A stretch of 64,000 bases of DNA from NCBI GenBank assembly GCA_021776335.1, contig JAJFGB010000009.1, positions 434,001 through 498,000 on the forward strand, read 5' to 3'. A program made the position numbers and the translations under genes. How positions within the stretch are numbered: the stretch's first letter is position 1; every line of letters begins with the position of its first letter. Below, piece by piece: positions 7,548-17,553 of the stretch. The stretch comes from Hyphococcus sp. (GTDB lineage: Bacteria; Pseudomonadota; Alphaproteobacteria; Caulobacterales; Parvularculaceae). The notes under the pieces were generated by a model. It was given only the letters and a program-made list of their open reading frames with translations, searched no databases and was not told the origin of the DNA.

Positions 7548-7730
7548 CCAATTTTTGTACCGTTTAAACTGGCAGACGGTGAGTGGCGACCAACAACGGA
7601 ACCTTTTTTGCACGCCTTCGTGGACGGGCCGACCGCTTCACTCCGCGACGGAGGATATGTTCGTCTTCTGTTGGGGAATGGTTGTCGACACGAGCCATCG
7701 CTGGCGGCAAATTGCATTTCGGGAAAAAAT

Positions 7731-7807
<77 letters not shown>

Positions 7808-7869
7808 CCAACTTTTGCGCCATTAAATCCGATAACCGGCCAATGGCGATCTGCGATGCCTTTTGGTTT

Positions 7870-7885
7870 GTCCGCCTTCGCGGAC
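7870..7885. repeat. Short perfect hairpin (GTCCGC-CTTC-GCGGAC)
   Basis: Six-base-pair stem with CTTC loop between the initiator tRNA and the end of the upstream ligase gene. No T-tract on either side, so not a standard terminator. Resembles the CTTC-loop hairpins at 22746-22761 and 53576-53591 and a decayed copy near 7611. Confidence 0.6.
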
Positions 7886-7979
7886 GGGCCTGAGGCAGCG
7901 AGAGAGCGGGGTATAGCGAAGCCCCATGGTCGCCGCAAGGGCGGGTGGAAAATATGTTTTCCGCCGGGTTTCGGACGAT

Positions 7980-9119
7980 TCAGGGAGCCGGAGGCAGGTC
8001 TGCTGCTGTTTCTGTGACAAGCATATCAACAACGGCCTTGAACGCTTCCGTCTTGTCCGCGCCGCCAGCTAATGCGTTGGCGAAAGTTTCGGTTTGCCGG
8101 CAGGCGCTGGTCCCACGCTTCAGGATTGTCCGTGCGTGCTGTAGCTCTTTGAGGCAGCCAAGGGCGCTCGCGTCTTCTGAGAGGATTTCGACAAGCTCCT
8201 CGGTCAGAGCGCCAAAGGGAATACATTCGCCGCGTCCCAGATCGATCATGCTTTTCGTGCAGCCATAGCGCTGCGCGCGCCAGCGGTTTTCTTCCAGCAT
8301 GATGCGCGGATAGATGCGCCAGCGCATATTACGCTGACGGATACGCGACAACATTCTGAGAATCGATTGATAAAATGCGGCGATACAAAGCGCGTCTTCA
8401 AGTCGTGTGCAGACATCGGTAATGCGCATTTCTAGGGTTGGAAAACGAACGCTCGGGCGCATATCCCACCACAGCTTTGTGGCGTCTTCCATGACACCAG
8501 CATCAACCAGCCGGCCGATCATGCGTTGATAATCCGACCAGCTTTCATAACGGTCGGGAATGCCAGTGCGCGGCATGGAGTCGAAAATGCCGAGGCGCGC
8601 GCACTTCATGGCCATGTCGTGCCCGGCCCAATATGGTGAGGATGTCGACAGCGCCAAAAGATGCGGCAGGAAATAGCGCGCCTGATTCATCAGATCGATG
8701 CGCAGATTTTCGTCTTCTATGCCCGCATGAACATGCATGCCGCAGATCAGCATGCGCCGGATGGCGCCGCCCATATCCTTGTCGAGATGATCATATCGCT
8801 CTGCGGCGGTGTGTTTCTGACGATCCCACTGTGCGAAGGGATGCGTTGACGCGGCCATCATTTTCATGCCGTGTTTTTCGGCGGTATGAATGATGGCTGA
8901 ACGGAGCGCCGTCAAATGATGGCGCGCTTCAGTGATATCGGCGCAAACCGGCGTGCCGATCTCGACCTGACATTTCAGGAATTCCGGCGTTACACGCTCG
9001 CCAAGCTTATCTTTGCAATCGGCCATGAAGTCCGGCGTTGGTTCAGGAACAAGGTCGCGTGTTTCAGGATCGACAAGAAGATATTCTTCTTCAACGCCAA
9101 GGGTGAGGGCCGGGATCAT
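7980..9119 (-). CDS. Carboxylate-amine ligase, YbdK family (GCS2-like)
   Basis: 379 residues, usual family length. The N-terminus TLGVEEEYLLVDPETRDL is the signature of the GCS2/YbdK ATP-grasp-like ligases related to glutamate-cysteine ligase, followed by QVEIGTPVCADI, ICGMHVHAG (metal/nucleotide region, about residues 124-132), RPSVRFPTLEMRITD and NRWRAQRYG. E. coli YbdK has weak glutamate-cysteine ligase activity; the real substrate is generally unknown. Its ATG overlaps the stop of the upstream N-formylglutamate amidohydrolase-like gene (ATGA), so the two are coupled and probably act on related amide or peptide substrates. Confidence 0.9.
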   Translation of the reverse strand: MIPALTLGVEEEYLLVDPETRDLVPEPTPDFMADCKDKLGERVTPEFLKCQVEIGTPVCADITEARHHLTALRSAIIHTAEKHGMKMMAASTHPFAQWDRQKHTAAERYDHLDKDMGGAIRRMLICGMHVHAGIEDENLRIDLMNQARYFLPHLLALSTSSPYWAGHDMAMKCARLGIFDSMPRTGIPDRYESWSDYQRMIGRLVDAGVMEDATKLWWDMRPSVRFPTLEMRITDVCTRLEDALCIAAFYQSILRMLSRIRQRNMRWRIYPRIMLEENRWRAQRYGCTKSMIDLGRGECIPFGALTEELVEILSEDASALGCLKELQHARTILKRGTSACRQTETFANALAGGADKTEAFKAVVDMLVTETAADLPPAP

Positions 9120-9880
9120 GATGGCTCCCTTTCATTGCTGTGCGTTTCTGCAACGTAGCGGATCATGTCAGATAATAGGGAAGCGGTTTGCGTCACGGCG
9201 CTTTCATTGCGGACTAAATCCTGACGTACTTCCAGGGTGATGTGAGGCAGGCGGCGCGGGCTGATATGCCGGTCAATGGAGTAATTGAAAACCCGTGCGT
9301 CATAAGGCTCATTATCGCCGATGGACCATTCAGTTTTGCGCGCCAGAAAACGAATGGCGGCGCGCGCGCTTTCTTCGTCTTCACGCCATAAAAGACCCAA
9401 ATGCCAGGGACGATCTTCAGCTGCCCCCATCAGGCGATTGGTAAAGCTGTGAATGGCGATAATGAACGGCGCATCATTTTCGTTTGAAAATCGGTCGAGT
9501 TCGGCGCCCAGCTGTTCATGATAAGGGGTATGAAACTGGTCAATCCGCGCGCGCATCGCTGCCTCGTTCAGCATCTGATTGCCCGGTATGGGGATCTGGT
9601 CGCTCACTGGCGGAATGGAATCCTTTGAATGGATATCGCGGTTTGGATCGATGATCAGTCGCGAATAGGCACAGCTAAAGAGTGTTCCTTGCAGCGACTG
9701 TGCGACTGCCGCAGATAGAGCGCCGGCCCCGATATCCCAGGCAATATGCGTTTGCAAAACATCTTCCGGAATGCCGAGGCATTTCAGGTCCGCTGGAATG
9801 GCGTTTGACGCGTGATCGCAGAAAACGAAATAAGGCGCTGCGCCATAACCAGTGTGAGAGGCGACATCAAAATCATTCAT
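9116..9880 (-). CDS. N-formylglutamate amidohydrolase family protein
   Basis: 254 residues of the FGase (HutG-type) zinc amidohydrolase fold: FVFCDHASNAIP near residue 20, the HIAWDIGAGALS segment, YSRLIIDPNRD, IAIHSFT (about residue 117) and HITLEVRQDLV near residue 200. The HutG reaction is N-formylglutamate to formate and glutamate, but no histidine-degradation genes are nearby, so another amide is likely. Translationally coupled to the downstream carboxylate-amine ligase by a 4-base overlap. First gene of the pair; start ATG at 9880, with 80 bases to the next gene. Confidence 0.88.
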   Translation of the reverse strand: MNDFDVASHTGYGAAPYFVFCDHASNAIPADLKCLGIPEDVLQTHIAWDIGAGALSAAVAQSLQGTLFSCAYSRLIIDPNRDIHSKDSIPPVSDQIPIPGNQMLNEAAMRARIDQFHTPYHEQLGAELDRFSNENDAPFIIAIHSFTNRLMGAAEDRPWHLGLLWREDEESARAAIRFLARKTEWSIGDNEPYDARVFNYSIDRHISPRRLPHITLEVRQDLVRNESAVTQTASLLSDMIRYVAETHSNEREPS

Positions 9881-9960
9881 CGACGTTATTTACGCATGAT
9901 ATCATGGGATTAGGCAATAGCCCGCCCGGTCGCAGGGGAGATCGACGGTTACGGCGCATG

Positions 9961-11112
<1,152 letters not shown>

Positions 11113-11649
11113 TCATGTTGATGGCGCCTGATTGAGCATTTTCGGTGTTTTGAAAAACTTGAGGGCGCCGGCGCGACGTTTGATGTCCTTCCATGCCGCC
11201 ATGTCAAATTCGAAATGGGCGAGCGCTGCGGTCGGGAATTTTCCCGCCATCGCGGCAATAGATCCATGATTTGATCGTTCGGGATCCATGACATCCAGCG
11301 CCAGTACATGGGTTCCGGGATTATGCCCGATCATCAATATGTGTTGATACGTATCATCCGCCGCTGTGATCATCCCCAGCATCCCTGATGGTGAAGCGAG
11401 ATAAAGGCGTTCGGTAATATCAAATTCAGGTGCGGGTTTCATATAAGGCAACAGAAGATCGAGCGTTTGCCGGGTTCTCGTTGCGGACGAACACAAGATC
11501 ATATCCGGCGGCGGTGCGTTCTCACATAGGAAAGCGCCCGCCAGGGGCGCCGCAGCGCACCCACGTTCATTCAATGGCCGGTCGATATCGCTAAGAGAAC
11601 GGTCGACCCAGTCTGACTTCGCGTGGCGCATGAGCGTGAGACGTTTCAT
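11113..11649 (-). CDS. SixA-like phosphohistidine phosphatase
   Basis: 178-residue histidine phosphatase superfamily protein. MKRLTLMRHAKSDW gives the RHxK form of the RHG motif that marks the SixA group; LCSSATRTRQT and MIGHNPGTH supply the other phosphate-pocket arginine and histidine. SixA removes phosphate from histidine in phosphotransfer proteins, and in E. coli acts on the nitrogen-PTS protein NPr; the target here is unknown. Separated by 96 bases from the ferredoxin reductase start. Confidence 0.87.
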   Translation of the reverse strand: MKRLTLMRHAKSDWVDRSLSDIDRPLNERGCAAAPLAGAFLCENAPPPDMILCSSATRTRQTLDLLLPYMKPAPEFDITERLYLASPSGMLGMITAADDTYQHILMIGHNPGTHVLALDVMDPERSNHGSIAAMAGKFPTAALAHFEFDMAAWKDIKRRAGALKFFKTPKMLNQAPST

Positions 11650-11707
11650 GCCGGGAGTTTAGACGCTCAAGCCGGACGAAGGAAAGAGCAGGCTAATTTT
11701 CAATCGT

Positions 11708-13192
11708 TCACAAGGGCGACAGTTTCAGCGCAACGCTTCGTCCCGCAATGTCGCCAAGCGCTTCAGGGTTATCGCTCATATCTGTGAAACGCAGTGGAAA
11801 TGCACCCCATGGCGACGCCATGGCAACTATATGCGTATTGTTTTTCCGTCTGGCCACAAGGGTCAGTTTCATTGTCGATGTTCGCGCCCCGCGGTCATCA
11901 AGCCAGCCGGCGAGTGCGCCTTTTGGCTGGAGTTCCCCCTGACAGATATTTCCGGCAAATGAAATGTGAATGCGCCCGCGGGCATTGCTCGTGTCGGTGA
12001 CTACGTTCTCACCTTGGATGAATATGCCTTCATAGATCCAGGCGCCTTCCGGGCAGTCGGAAGAATCAAGATGAGCGCCCTCTGTGGCCGCCGTTGCAAT
12101 TAATTCTCCCGTTGTTTCTATACGTGAGGTCCATGAGGCGTTTGACAATAAAGCGACCGCTGTTCCCGTATCATTGTTGATGCTCAAAATTGATCTCGCG
12201 CCGGGGGTAACGCCAGCATGATGAACGACGGCGCGCCCATCCCAGTCGCGCCCAATACGCCAGCCGAAGCCAACATCGTAGCGTGTCTCCCCAGCATTTG
12301 ATCCATCATTCAGTTTTGCAGATTCCCACGACATATTTCTCAGTTCATGGCTGACAATAGCGCCAGATGAATAGGCGTTTGCGAATCTTAAAAGATCTGA
12401 CGGTGTGCTGAGCATGCCGGTAGCGCCGCGCACATGGCGTTGATCATTGCGGTTGATTTCAAGCGGCTCGCTTTGGCGTCCGATTGAATATAACGCCGTT
12501 GTATTTAGGGGGATTGATGCTGCATTTTCGACGAACGTGTTGTGTAGCGCCAGCGGGTCAACAATAAGATCTTCCATCGCGTCATCAAATGATTGACCGG
12601 CAACGGCTTCAACGGCGGCGCCCATCAGTGCATAACCATATGAGCTGTAGCTGTATGAATCTCCCGGGCTGAACAACAGCGACTTGTGCCCATAGATGGA
12701 GAGGGAGTCGGTCAGATCACGATAAGAACGCGAGGGATCAAACCGATCCGCTGAAGAATAATGGTCAAGTCCAGAAATATGCGCCGCGAGTTGTCTCAGC
12801 GTAATTTTCGCATCGCTATGTGCTGACCATTCCGGGACGTAAGTTCCAATGTTGACGTCAAGATCGAAAAAGCCTTGTTCGGAGAGTTTCAGGACCAGCG
12901 CTGCGGTAAAGAGTTTTGAGACGCTCGCCAGGCGAAATTTCGTCTGGTCGGTAATTTCGACGGCGCGCTCTACATCGGCCATGCCCGCTGCGCCCGTCCA
13001 GATAATTTCGCTGTCCAGCGAAACCGCAGCTGACATCCCTGGAACACCAGTGATCTCCTGTAGTGAGTTTAGGAGATGTCCGGCTGGTGACTGTTCTGCG
13101 CGAGAAACGCCTGTGCAACCAGCGAAAACCACGGCAGCGAGAACGAAACTGGATTTGGCTTTATGCAATGTTTTCTGGCTCCGGTCTGGCAT
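11708..13192 (-). CDS. Beta-lactamase-like serine hydrolase, exported, probably lipid-anchored
   Basis: 494 residues of the class C beta-lactamase/penicillin-binding fold. The catalytic SxxK is SVSK at residues 90-93 (FRLASVSKLFTAAL). The second motif reads YSSYGY near residue 180 where YSN is common, and HHAGVTPG near residue 320 fits the HxG element. The N-terminus has a hydrophobic span and VFAGC (cysteine 26), a near-lipobox with phenylalanine at -3, so lipoprotein processing is likely but not certain. A C-terminal beta domain of about 120 residues follows. Role could be esterase, D-aminopeptidase or cell-wall hydrolase. Four bases separate it from the oxidoreductase upstream, indicating one transcript. 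Confidence 0.85.
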   Translation of the reverse strand: MPDRSQKTLHKAKSSFVLAAVVFAGCTGVSRAEQSPAGHLLNSLQEITGVPGMSAAVSLDSEIIWTGAAGMADVERAVEITDQTKFRLASVSKLFTAALVLKLSEQGFFDLDVNIGTYVPEWSAHSDAKITLRQLAAHISGLDHYSSADRFDPSRSYRDLTDSLSIYGHKSLLFSPGDSYSYSSYGYALMGAAVEAVAGQSFDDAMEDLIVDPLALHNTFVENAASIPLNTTALYSIGRQSEPLEINRNDQRHVRGATGMLSTPSDLLRFANAYSSGAIVSHELRNMSWESAKLNDGSNAGETRYDVGFGWRIGRDWDGRAVVHHAGVTPGARSILSINNDTGTAVALLSNASWTSRIETTGELIATAATEGAHLDSSDCPEGAWIYEGIFIQGENVVTDTSNARGRIHISFAGNICQGELQPKGALAGWLDDRGARTSTMKLTLVARRKNNTHIVAMASPWGAFPLRFTDMSDNPEALGDIAGRSVALKLSPL

Positions 13193-13196
13193 CGTG

Positions 13197-14192
13197 CTAC
13201 ACAGTTAGCACAAGTTTCCCCGTCGCCTTACGCTCTTGCAACAAGTTTAGGGCATCCGCTGCCTGTTCCAGCGGGAACGATGCCGTAATCCGGGGGCGGA
13301 TTTTTCCTTCTTTGTAAAATTCAAAGAGCTCTGCGATGTAACCAGCGTTTTTGACCGGATCGCGCATTGTAAATGCGCCCCAGAAAACACCGACAATCTG
13401 GCAACTTTTTAATAGTGTAAGGTTGAGCGGAATTTTCGGAATGCCCGCTGGAAACCCGACGACCAGATAACGCCCTTCCCATGCGAGCGCCCTGACGGCA
13501 GGTTCTGCATAATCGCCGCCCACCGCGTCATAGACAACATTCGCGCCTTCGCCGCCGCAGAGTGCCTTGATCTGACCGGAAAGATCTTTTTGTGCGGCGC
13601 GATCAAGGTCGCCCGTTGGATAAACAAGCGTTTCATCGGCGCCGAGTTCTTTGCAAAACGCCGCTTTGTCATCGCTTGAAACGCCGGCGACGACTTTTAC
13701 GCCGAACGCTTTTCCAAGTTCGATCGCGGCCGCGCCGACGCCGCCCGCCGCGCCGAGGATGAACAGTGATTCGCCAGGCTGGATATTTGCACGGTTCCTC
13801 AGGGCATAATGCGACGTGCCATAGGTGAGCATGAACCCGGCCGCCTCATCGAATGGCATTGCATCGGGGATTTTGTTCGTTCGCGCTGCATCGGCAATGA
13901 AATGCGAGGCAAAGCCGCCATTGATGCCGCCCGACAGCACTCGGTCGCCTGGCTTGAATCCCGCCACATTAGCGCCGATAGCATCGACAATGCCTGCAAC
14001 TTCGCCGCCCGGCGCAAACGGTCGGGGCGGCTTGAACTGGTACATGTCGCGGATAATGAGCGTGTCAGGAAAATTGACACCGGCGGCCTTGACCGCGATC
14101 CGGATCTGGCCGGGCCCAGGGTCAGGCGTCTCGACCTCGGTCAGCTTCAGCGTTTCCGGCCCGCCGGGCTCATGGCTCATCATTGCTTTCAT
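13197..14192 (-). CDS. NADPH:quinone oxidoreductase family protein (zinc-independent MDR)
   Basis: 331 residues. GroES-like N-terminus (MKAMMSHEPGGPETLKLTEVETPDPGPGQ), then FAPGGEVAGIVDAIGANVAGFKPGDRV and the nucleotide motif LGAAGGVGAAAIELGKAFG near residue 150. No cysteine/histidine zinc ligands are in place, as expected for the quinone reductase branch. Likely NADPH-dependent reduction of quinones or enones in the cytoplasm. The frame is open for another 140 codons upstream but that part overlaps the divergent lipoprotein gene; ATG 14192 matches the family start. Co-directional with the serine hydrolase 4 bases downstream. Confidence 0.9.
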   Translation of the reverse strand: MKAMMSHEPGGPETLKLTEVETPDPGPGQIRIAVKAAGVNFPDTLIIRDMYQFKPPRPFAPGGEVAGIVDAIGANVAGFKPGDRVLSGGINGGFASHFIADAARTNKIPDAMPFDEAAGFMLTYGTSHYALRNRANIQPGESLFILGAAGGVGAAAIELGKAFGVKVVAGVSSDDKAAFCKELGADETLVYPTGDLDRAAQKDLSGQIKALCGGEGANVVYDAVGGDYAEPAVRALAWEGRYLVVGFPAGIPKIPLNLTLLKSCQIVGVFWGAFTMRDPVKNAGYIAELFEFYKEGKIRPRITASFPLEQAADALNLLQERKATGKLVLTV

Positions 14193-14288
14193 GGGAAGCT
14201 TGTCCTTCGTCCTTGCAGTTAATGCCCATCTTACGCATTCTCTCTCGGCCCATAAACAATCAATCACAGCGGGCGGGAGGCTTACCTG

Positions 14289-14603
14289 ATGAAACGAACG
14301 ATGTTGCTTGCACTTGCAGGCGTACTCACCGTGACAGCCTGCGCGACGGCGGCGCGCCTGACCTTGCAGGATCGTTTTCGCGCCATCGGCATTCCGGCAG
14401 CGACAGCCGATTGCATGGTTGATGAGCTGGAGCAGCGGCTTTCTGCGGAGGATGTTCAGGATCTTGCGCGTTATACTGTCGGGCTTGCCCGCGCGAATAC
14501 GACGGCCGCAGCGATCCGCTCGTTGATGGCCATCGATAATCCCCGCGCGGTGACTGCGATCGGCGCATCTGGCATTACTTGCGTTACGGGTCTGCGCCTG
14601 TGA
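14289..14603 (+). CDS. Small lipoprotein of unknown function
   Basis: 104 residues. Signal sequence MKRTMLLALAGVLTVTAC with a good lipobox (TVTAC, cysteine 18). The mature part is helical: LTLQDRFRAIGIPAATADCMVDELEQRLSAEDVQDLARYTVGLARA, then TAAAIRSLMA. Two further cysteines are present (about residues 42 and 98). A weak ribosome site (GGGAGG) precedes the ATG. Its stop overlaps the GTG of the MFS transporter by 4 bases, so the pair is coupled. Divergent from the quinone oxidoreductase with 96 bases between. Family not named. Confidence 0.75.
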   Translation: MKRTMLLALAGVLTVTACATAARLTLQDRFRAIGIPAATADCMVDELEQRLSAEDVQDLARYTVGLARANTTAAAIRSLMAIDNPRAVTAIGASGITCVTGLRL

Positions 14604-15973
14604 GCGAATCAAGCGCGAACGTCACACCGCCCGTTCCCACCAAAACGCCGAGCCGGGCTTATCGGACTTATGTGCTGTTTCTGCTGACCGGCGTTTACAC
14701 CTTCAACTTCATTGACCGTCAGATTATGGGCATCCTCGCCCCGGGTATCCAAAAGGATCTTGGGCTTGCCGATTGGCAACTCGGGATTTTGATGGGATTT
14801 GCTTTTGCGGTTCTGTATACGACGCTGGGCATACCGATTGCGCGGCTGGCGGATCGCAAAAACCGCGTCACCATCATCTCAATCGCGCTCGGTCTGTGGT
14901 CTGGTTTTACCGCGCTTTCCGGAGCAGCGGTAAATTTTACGCAGCTTGCACTCGCTCGGGTCGGCGTCGGGATCGGTGAGGCGGGTGGTTCGCCGCCCGC
15001 GCATTCTTTGATTTCAGATTATTTCCCAAAGGAAGAACGCGCCGGCGCGTTGTCTGTTTACGCCATGGGCATTCCTATCGGCGTTGCTTTTGCGTTTCTC
15101 GCCGGCGGTTGGCTGACTCAAGAATTTTCGTGGCGCGTTGCATTTGTCGTTGTCGGCCTGCCGGGTCTTGTTATGGCGCTTTTGTTGAAGTTGACCGTGC
15201 GCGAGCCACAGCGCGGAGTCTTTGAGGACGACGACAAGCCCGATGAATTCAAATCAACACATGTCGAAGCGGAGGACTTTTCAGCCGCAATGCGTGATGA
15301 GATCGCCACCGTGTGGCGCGCCGCAAAGCATTTGCTGTCAATTCCGACCTACCGGGCGATTGTGATTGCAACAACGGCGATTTCATTTTCGGCATACGCC
15401 AATGGTAATTGGGTTGTGACATTTTATAGTCGTTCCCACCCGGATTTTAATATTCTGCTGGTCTATTTCTGGCTTGGGATCATTTCCGGCACAGCCTATG
15501 CGCTAGGCACTTTTTTAGGCGGATTTCTGGTAGATAAATTTGCGGCGAAAAACAAAAAGATGTACGGCTATATTCCGGCGATTGCATTGCTCGTCAACGC
15601 GCCCGCATTTCTTATCGTAATCTGGCATCCAAGCGCAGTCGTGTCACTGATATTTCAAGTTCCGGCGCAGCTTGCAATTGGGTTCTATTTGGGACCATCA
15701 TTTGCGCTCGCACAAACACTCGCGCCAGTTTCCGTGCGGGCTCTGTCGACGGCGGTTTTCTTTTTCATTTTAAATATGATTGCTTTGGGGTTTGGTCCAA
15801 CCATCACAGGCGTTCTGTCCAGCCTTTTGTCCGGCGCTTTCAGCGAGGGGATGGCATTGCGACTGTCGCTGTCTATAGTGTCGCTGACCGGTCTTTATGC
15901 GGCATGGATGTTTTATCAGGCGGGCAAAAGACTGCCTGTTGATTGGGAAAAGGCGACGGGAGAAAAGCCTTGA
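14600..15973 (+). CDS. MFS transporter (spinster-like subfamily)
   Basis: 457 residues with about 12 transmembrane helices in two halves joined by a charged loop (EDDDKPDEFKSTHVEAEDF, near 210-230). FNFIDRQIMGILAPGIQKDLGLADWQLGIL at helix 1-2 and GIPIARLADRKNRV, the MFS loop 2-3 motif, together with ARVGVGIGEAGGSPPAHSLISDYFP, place it with spinster-type transporters that are common next to degradative genes in this class; substrate unknown. I chose GTG 14600, overlapping the lipoprotein stop (GTGA); a TTG seven codons earlier is possible. Confidence 0.9.
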   Translation: MSESSANVTPPVPTKTPSRAYRTYVLFLLTGVYTFNFIDRQIMGILAPGIQKDLGLADWQLGILMGFAFAVLYTTLGIPIARLADRKNRVTIISIALGLWSGFTALSGAAVNFTQLALARVGVGIGEAGGSPPAHSLISDYFPKEERAGALSVYAMGIPIGVAFAFLAGGWLTQEFSWRVAFVVVGLPGLVMALLLKLTVREPQRGVFEDDDKPDEFKSTHVEAEDFSAAMRDEIATVWRAAKHLLSIPTYRAIVIATTAISFSAYANGNWVVTFYSRSHPDFNILLVYFWLGIISGTAYALGTFLGGFLVDKFAAKNKKMYGYIPAIALLVNAPAFLIVIWHPSAVVSLIFQVPAQLAIGFYLGPSFALAQTLAPVSVRALSTAVFFFILNMIALGFGPTITGVLSSLLSGAFSEGMALRLSLSIVSLTGLYAAWMFYQAGKRLPVDWEKATGEKP

Positions 15974-15976
15974 ACG

Positions 15977-16402
15977 ATGGCGAAAGCTGAAAACAAAACA
16001 AAGCCGACACGTGTCAGCGTGACGGCGTTCATCAACGCAGTTGAAAATGAGACGCGCCGGCGTGACGCGAAAACTCTGCTCGCCATGATGAAAAAAATAA
16101 CCGGCGAAAAACCGAAAATGTGGGGTCCGACCATCATCGGATTTGGTGAATACCACTACAAATATGCCAGCGGACGCGAAGGCGACATGTTGTTGGTGGG
16201 CTTTTCGCCGCGCAAAGCCAATATGGTTCTTTATGTGATGGGGTCGATCGCCGAAAACGATCCGCTTCGAAAAAAGCTTGGTAAATACAAGACCGGTCGC
16301 TCATGTCTTTATGTCAATAAACTTGAAGATGTTGACCCGAAGGTTCTCGAAAAGATCATTGAAAAGTCCTATAAGACGACAAAGAAGAACTGGAACACTT
16401 AG
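15977..16402 (+). CDS. DUF1801-domain protein
   Basis: 141 residues with the YdhG-like DUF1801 fold: VSVTAFINAVENETRRRDAKTLLAMMKKITGEKPKMWGPTIIGFGEYHYKYASGREGDMLLVGFSPRKANMVLY in sequence order, a recognisable pattern of this domain. Basic C-terminal tail (IIEKSYKTTKKNW). Related structures are CyaY-like, but function is not established. Begins 4 bases after the transporter stop, so probably in the same transcript. Confidence 0.88.
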   Translation: MAKAENKTKPTRVSVTAFINAVENETRRRDAKTLLAMMKKITGEKPKMWGPTIIGFGEYHYKYASGREGDMLLVGFSPRKANMVLYVMGSIAENDPLRKKLGKYKTGRSCLYVNKLEDVDPKVLEKIIEKSYKTTKKNWNT

Positions 16403-16408
16403 TCAGCA

Positions 16409-16918
16409 ATGAAGATTGGGCAGATTTTACGATTCTTTGGAGTGCTCGCTGTCGTTGGCGGCGCCGGGCGTGTCATTTCGAGTTTTGTCCCCTGGTCTCC
16501 GAACAATTCATGGCTTGAAGTGTTTTACCTGCTTATTGATATCAATCTGCTGTTCGGTTTGATCGGATTTTATCTCGCCAATGCGGAGCGACTTGGCAGA
16601 ACTGGCTTTGGCGCCTTCTTGATTGCGGCAACCGGCATTGCTCTAATCGTTGGGCCGGAGAGCGCCGGCTTGGGCGTTGATATATATCAGGCCAGCCTTG
16701 TCATTGTCGGGCTTGGGATCGGCGTGTTTTCGGTCAATTTTCTTCTGCGTGGCGGTGGTTCAATGTTAGCGCCGGCGATCTGGCTGGCGAGCATTCTCGC
16801 AACTATGTTTGGCGCTGCAGCTGGATTTGCTGACCATGCTTATACAGTTGGCGGCGTTATATTTGGTATCGGTTTTATTTTTGCCGGACTGTCGCTGTTG
16901 CAACGTGTAGAACGCTGA
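16409..16918 (+). CDS. Polytopic membrane protein of unknown function
   Basis: 169 residues, five predicted transmembrane helices at about 8-26, 35-57, 65-84, 95-112 and 118-160 (the last stretch may be two helices). Glycine-rich and with a short basic end (LLQRVER). Follows the DUF1801 gene by six bases and probably shares its transcript. No domain recognised. Confidence 0.72.
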   Translation: MKIGQILRFFGVLAVVGGAGRVISSFVPWSPNNSWLEVFYLLIDINLLFGLIGFYLANAERLGRTGFGAFLIAATGIALIVGPESAGLGVDIYQASLVIVGLGIGVFSVNFLLRGGGSMLAPAIWLASILATMFGAAAGFADHAYTVGGVIFGIGFIFAGLSLLQRVER

Positions 16919-16962
16919 GCAGCCTCTTACCTCCTGTTTCTGTGATCTGACGCGACGGAAAC

Positions 16963-17013
16963 GTTAATTGCTTAATATTAGACCGATCGGTAACAAATAT
17001 TAAGCACATTAAC
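16963..17013. promoter_or_regulatory. Compound palindrome, probable operator of the 17038 gene
   Basis: Outer arms GTTAATTGCTTAATATT (16963-16979) and AATATTAAGCACATTAAC (16996-17013) are inverted repeats with one unpaired base and one mismatch; the inner ten bases of each arm match perfectly. Between them sits a second perfect palindrome, ACCGATCGGT (16982-16991), of the kind bound by TetR-family repressors, offset by one base from the outer centre. Ends 24 bases before the start codon at 17038, with the ribosome site GGAGG after it. Confidence 0.75.
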
Positions 17014-17037
17014 GAAACTCGATCAGCGGAGGTCAAA

Positions 17038-17502
17038 ATGTCAGAAACGCTATTTGATGAAAGCATCATCGCCGAAACCCGGCCGGAAAACCCACGCAGG
17101 GGTATGACATCAGCTGCGATGGCGCCCGCACGATTTATGAAAGATTCGGCTCAGGGCGCCTGCGCCGGGCTTTTAACGCTGGCTGGCGCGACGCAACTAT
17201 CATCGGGAGCAGCTTTTGCAAATGTAGCGGCGGGCGTCGATGCTATCTCGCTGCAAAATTTGGGGATGCAGCTGGTCGCCGGCAATATCACAGGTGTTCT
17301 GCAAATCGCTGGCGCCGCAGCCTTGTTCCTGATGGCGGGACGCGGCATCGCGCGCGTGCTGGGCCTTTTGGTTTTCGTCGCAGCGGCAACTGCCTATTTT
17401 AATGGTGTTGAAGTTAGTGAAATTGTGGAGCAGTCACAGCGCATTTATCAGGCGCTGCTGCCTGCTTATGCGACGTTCCAGGAAGCATTGATGAGTTCGT
17501 GA
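17038..17502 (+). CDS. Small membrane protein, paralogue A
   Basis: 154 residues with GGAGG upstream. A roughly 35-residue soluble N-terminus precedes KDSAQGACAGLLTLAGATQL (about 35-54), then hydrophobic spans near 60-75, 82-100 and 104-123 with MAGRGIARVLGLLVFVAAATAYFNG, and a short polar end. It matches the protein at 18550-19002 in both of these segments, so the two are paralogues. Family function unknown; the spacing of hydrophobic stretches suggests two or three membrane helices. Likely controlled by the compound palindrome upstream. Confidence 0.75.
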   Translation: MSETLFDESIIAETRPENPRRGMTSAAMAPARFMKDSAQGACAGLLTLAGATQLSSGAAFANVAAGVDAISLQNLGMQLVAGNITGVLQIAGAAALFLMAGRGIARVLGLLVFVAAATAYFNGVEVSEIVEQSQRIYQALLPAYATFQEALMSS

Positions 17503-17507
17503 CGAAA

Positions 17508-17541
17508 CCGGCCGGACCCTTAAACTGATTGAGTCCGGCCG
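17508..17541. terminator. Hairpin between convergent genes
   Basis: GGCCGGAC (17510-17517) pairs with GTCCGGCC (17533-17540) around a 15-base loop. It lies between the forward membrane-protein gene and the reverse methyltransferase gene, where a shared terminator is expected. T-tracts are weak, so efficiency is uncertain. Confidence 0.55.
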
Positions 17542-17553
17542 ACTGTTCTTAAA

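Noticed and set aside
9116-9880. Calling the amidohydrolase hutG
   Set aside because: Fold matches but no histidine-utilisation genes are adjacent, and it is coupled to a carboxylate-amine ligase, so the specific name is not justified.
13197-14612. 471-codon version of the quinone oxidoreductase
   Set aside because: The first 140 codons are basic low-quality sequence antisense to the lipoprotein gene; the family start is at 14192.
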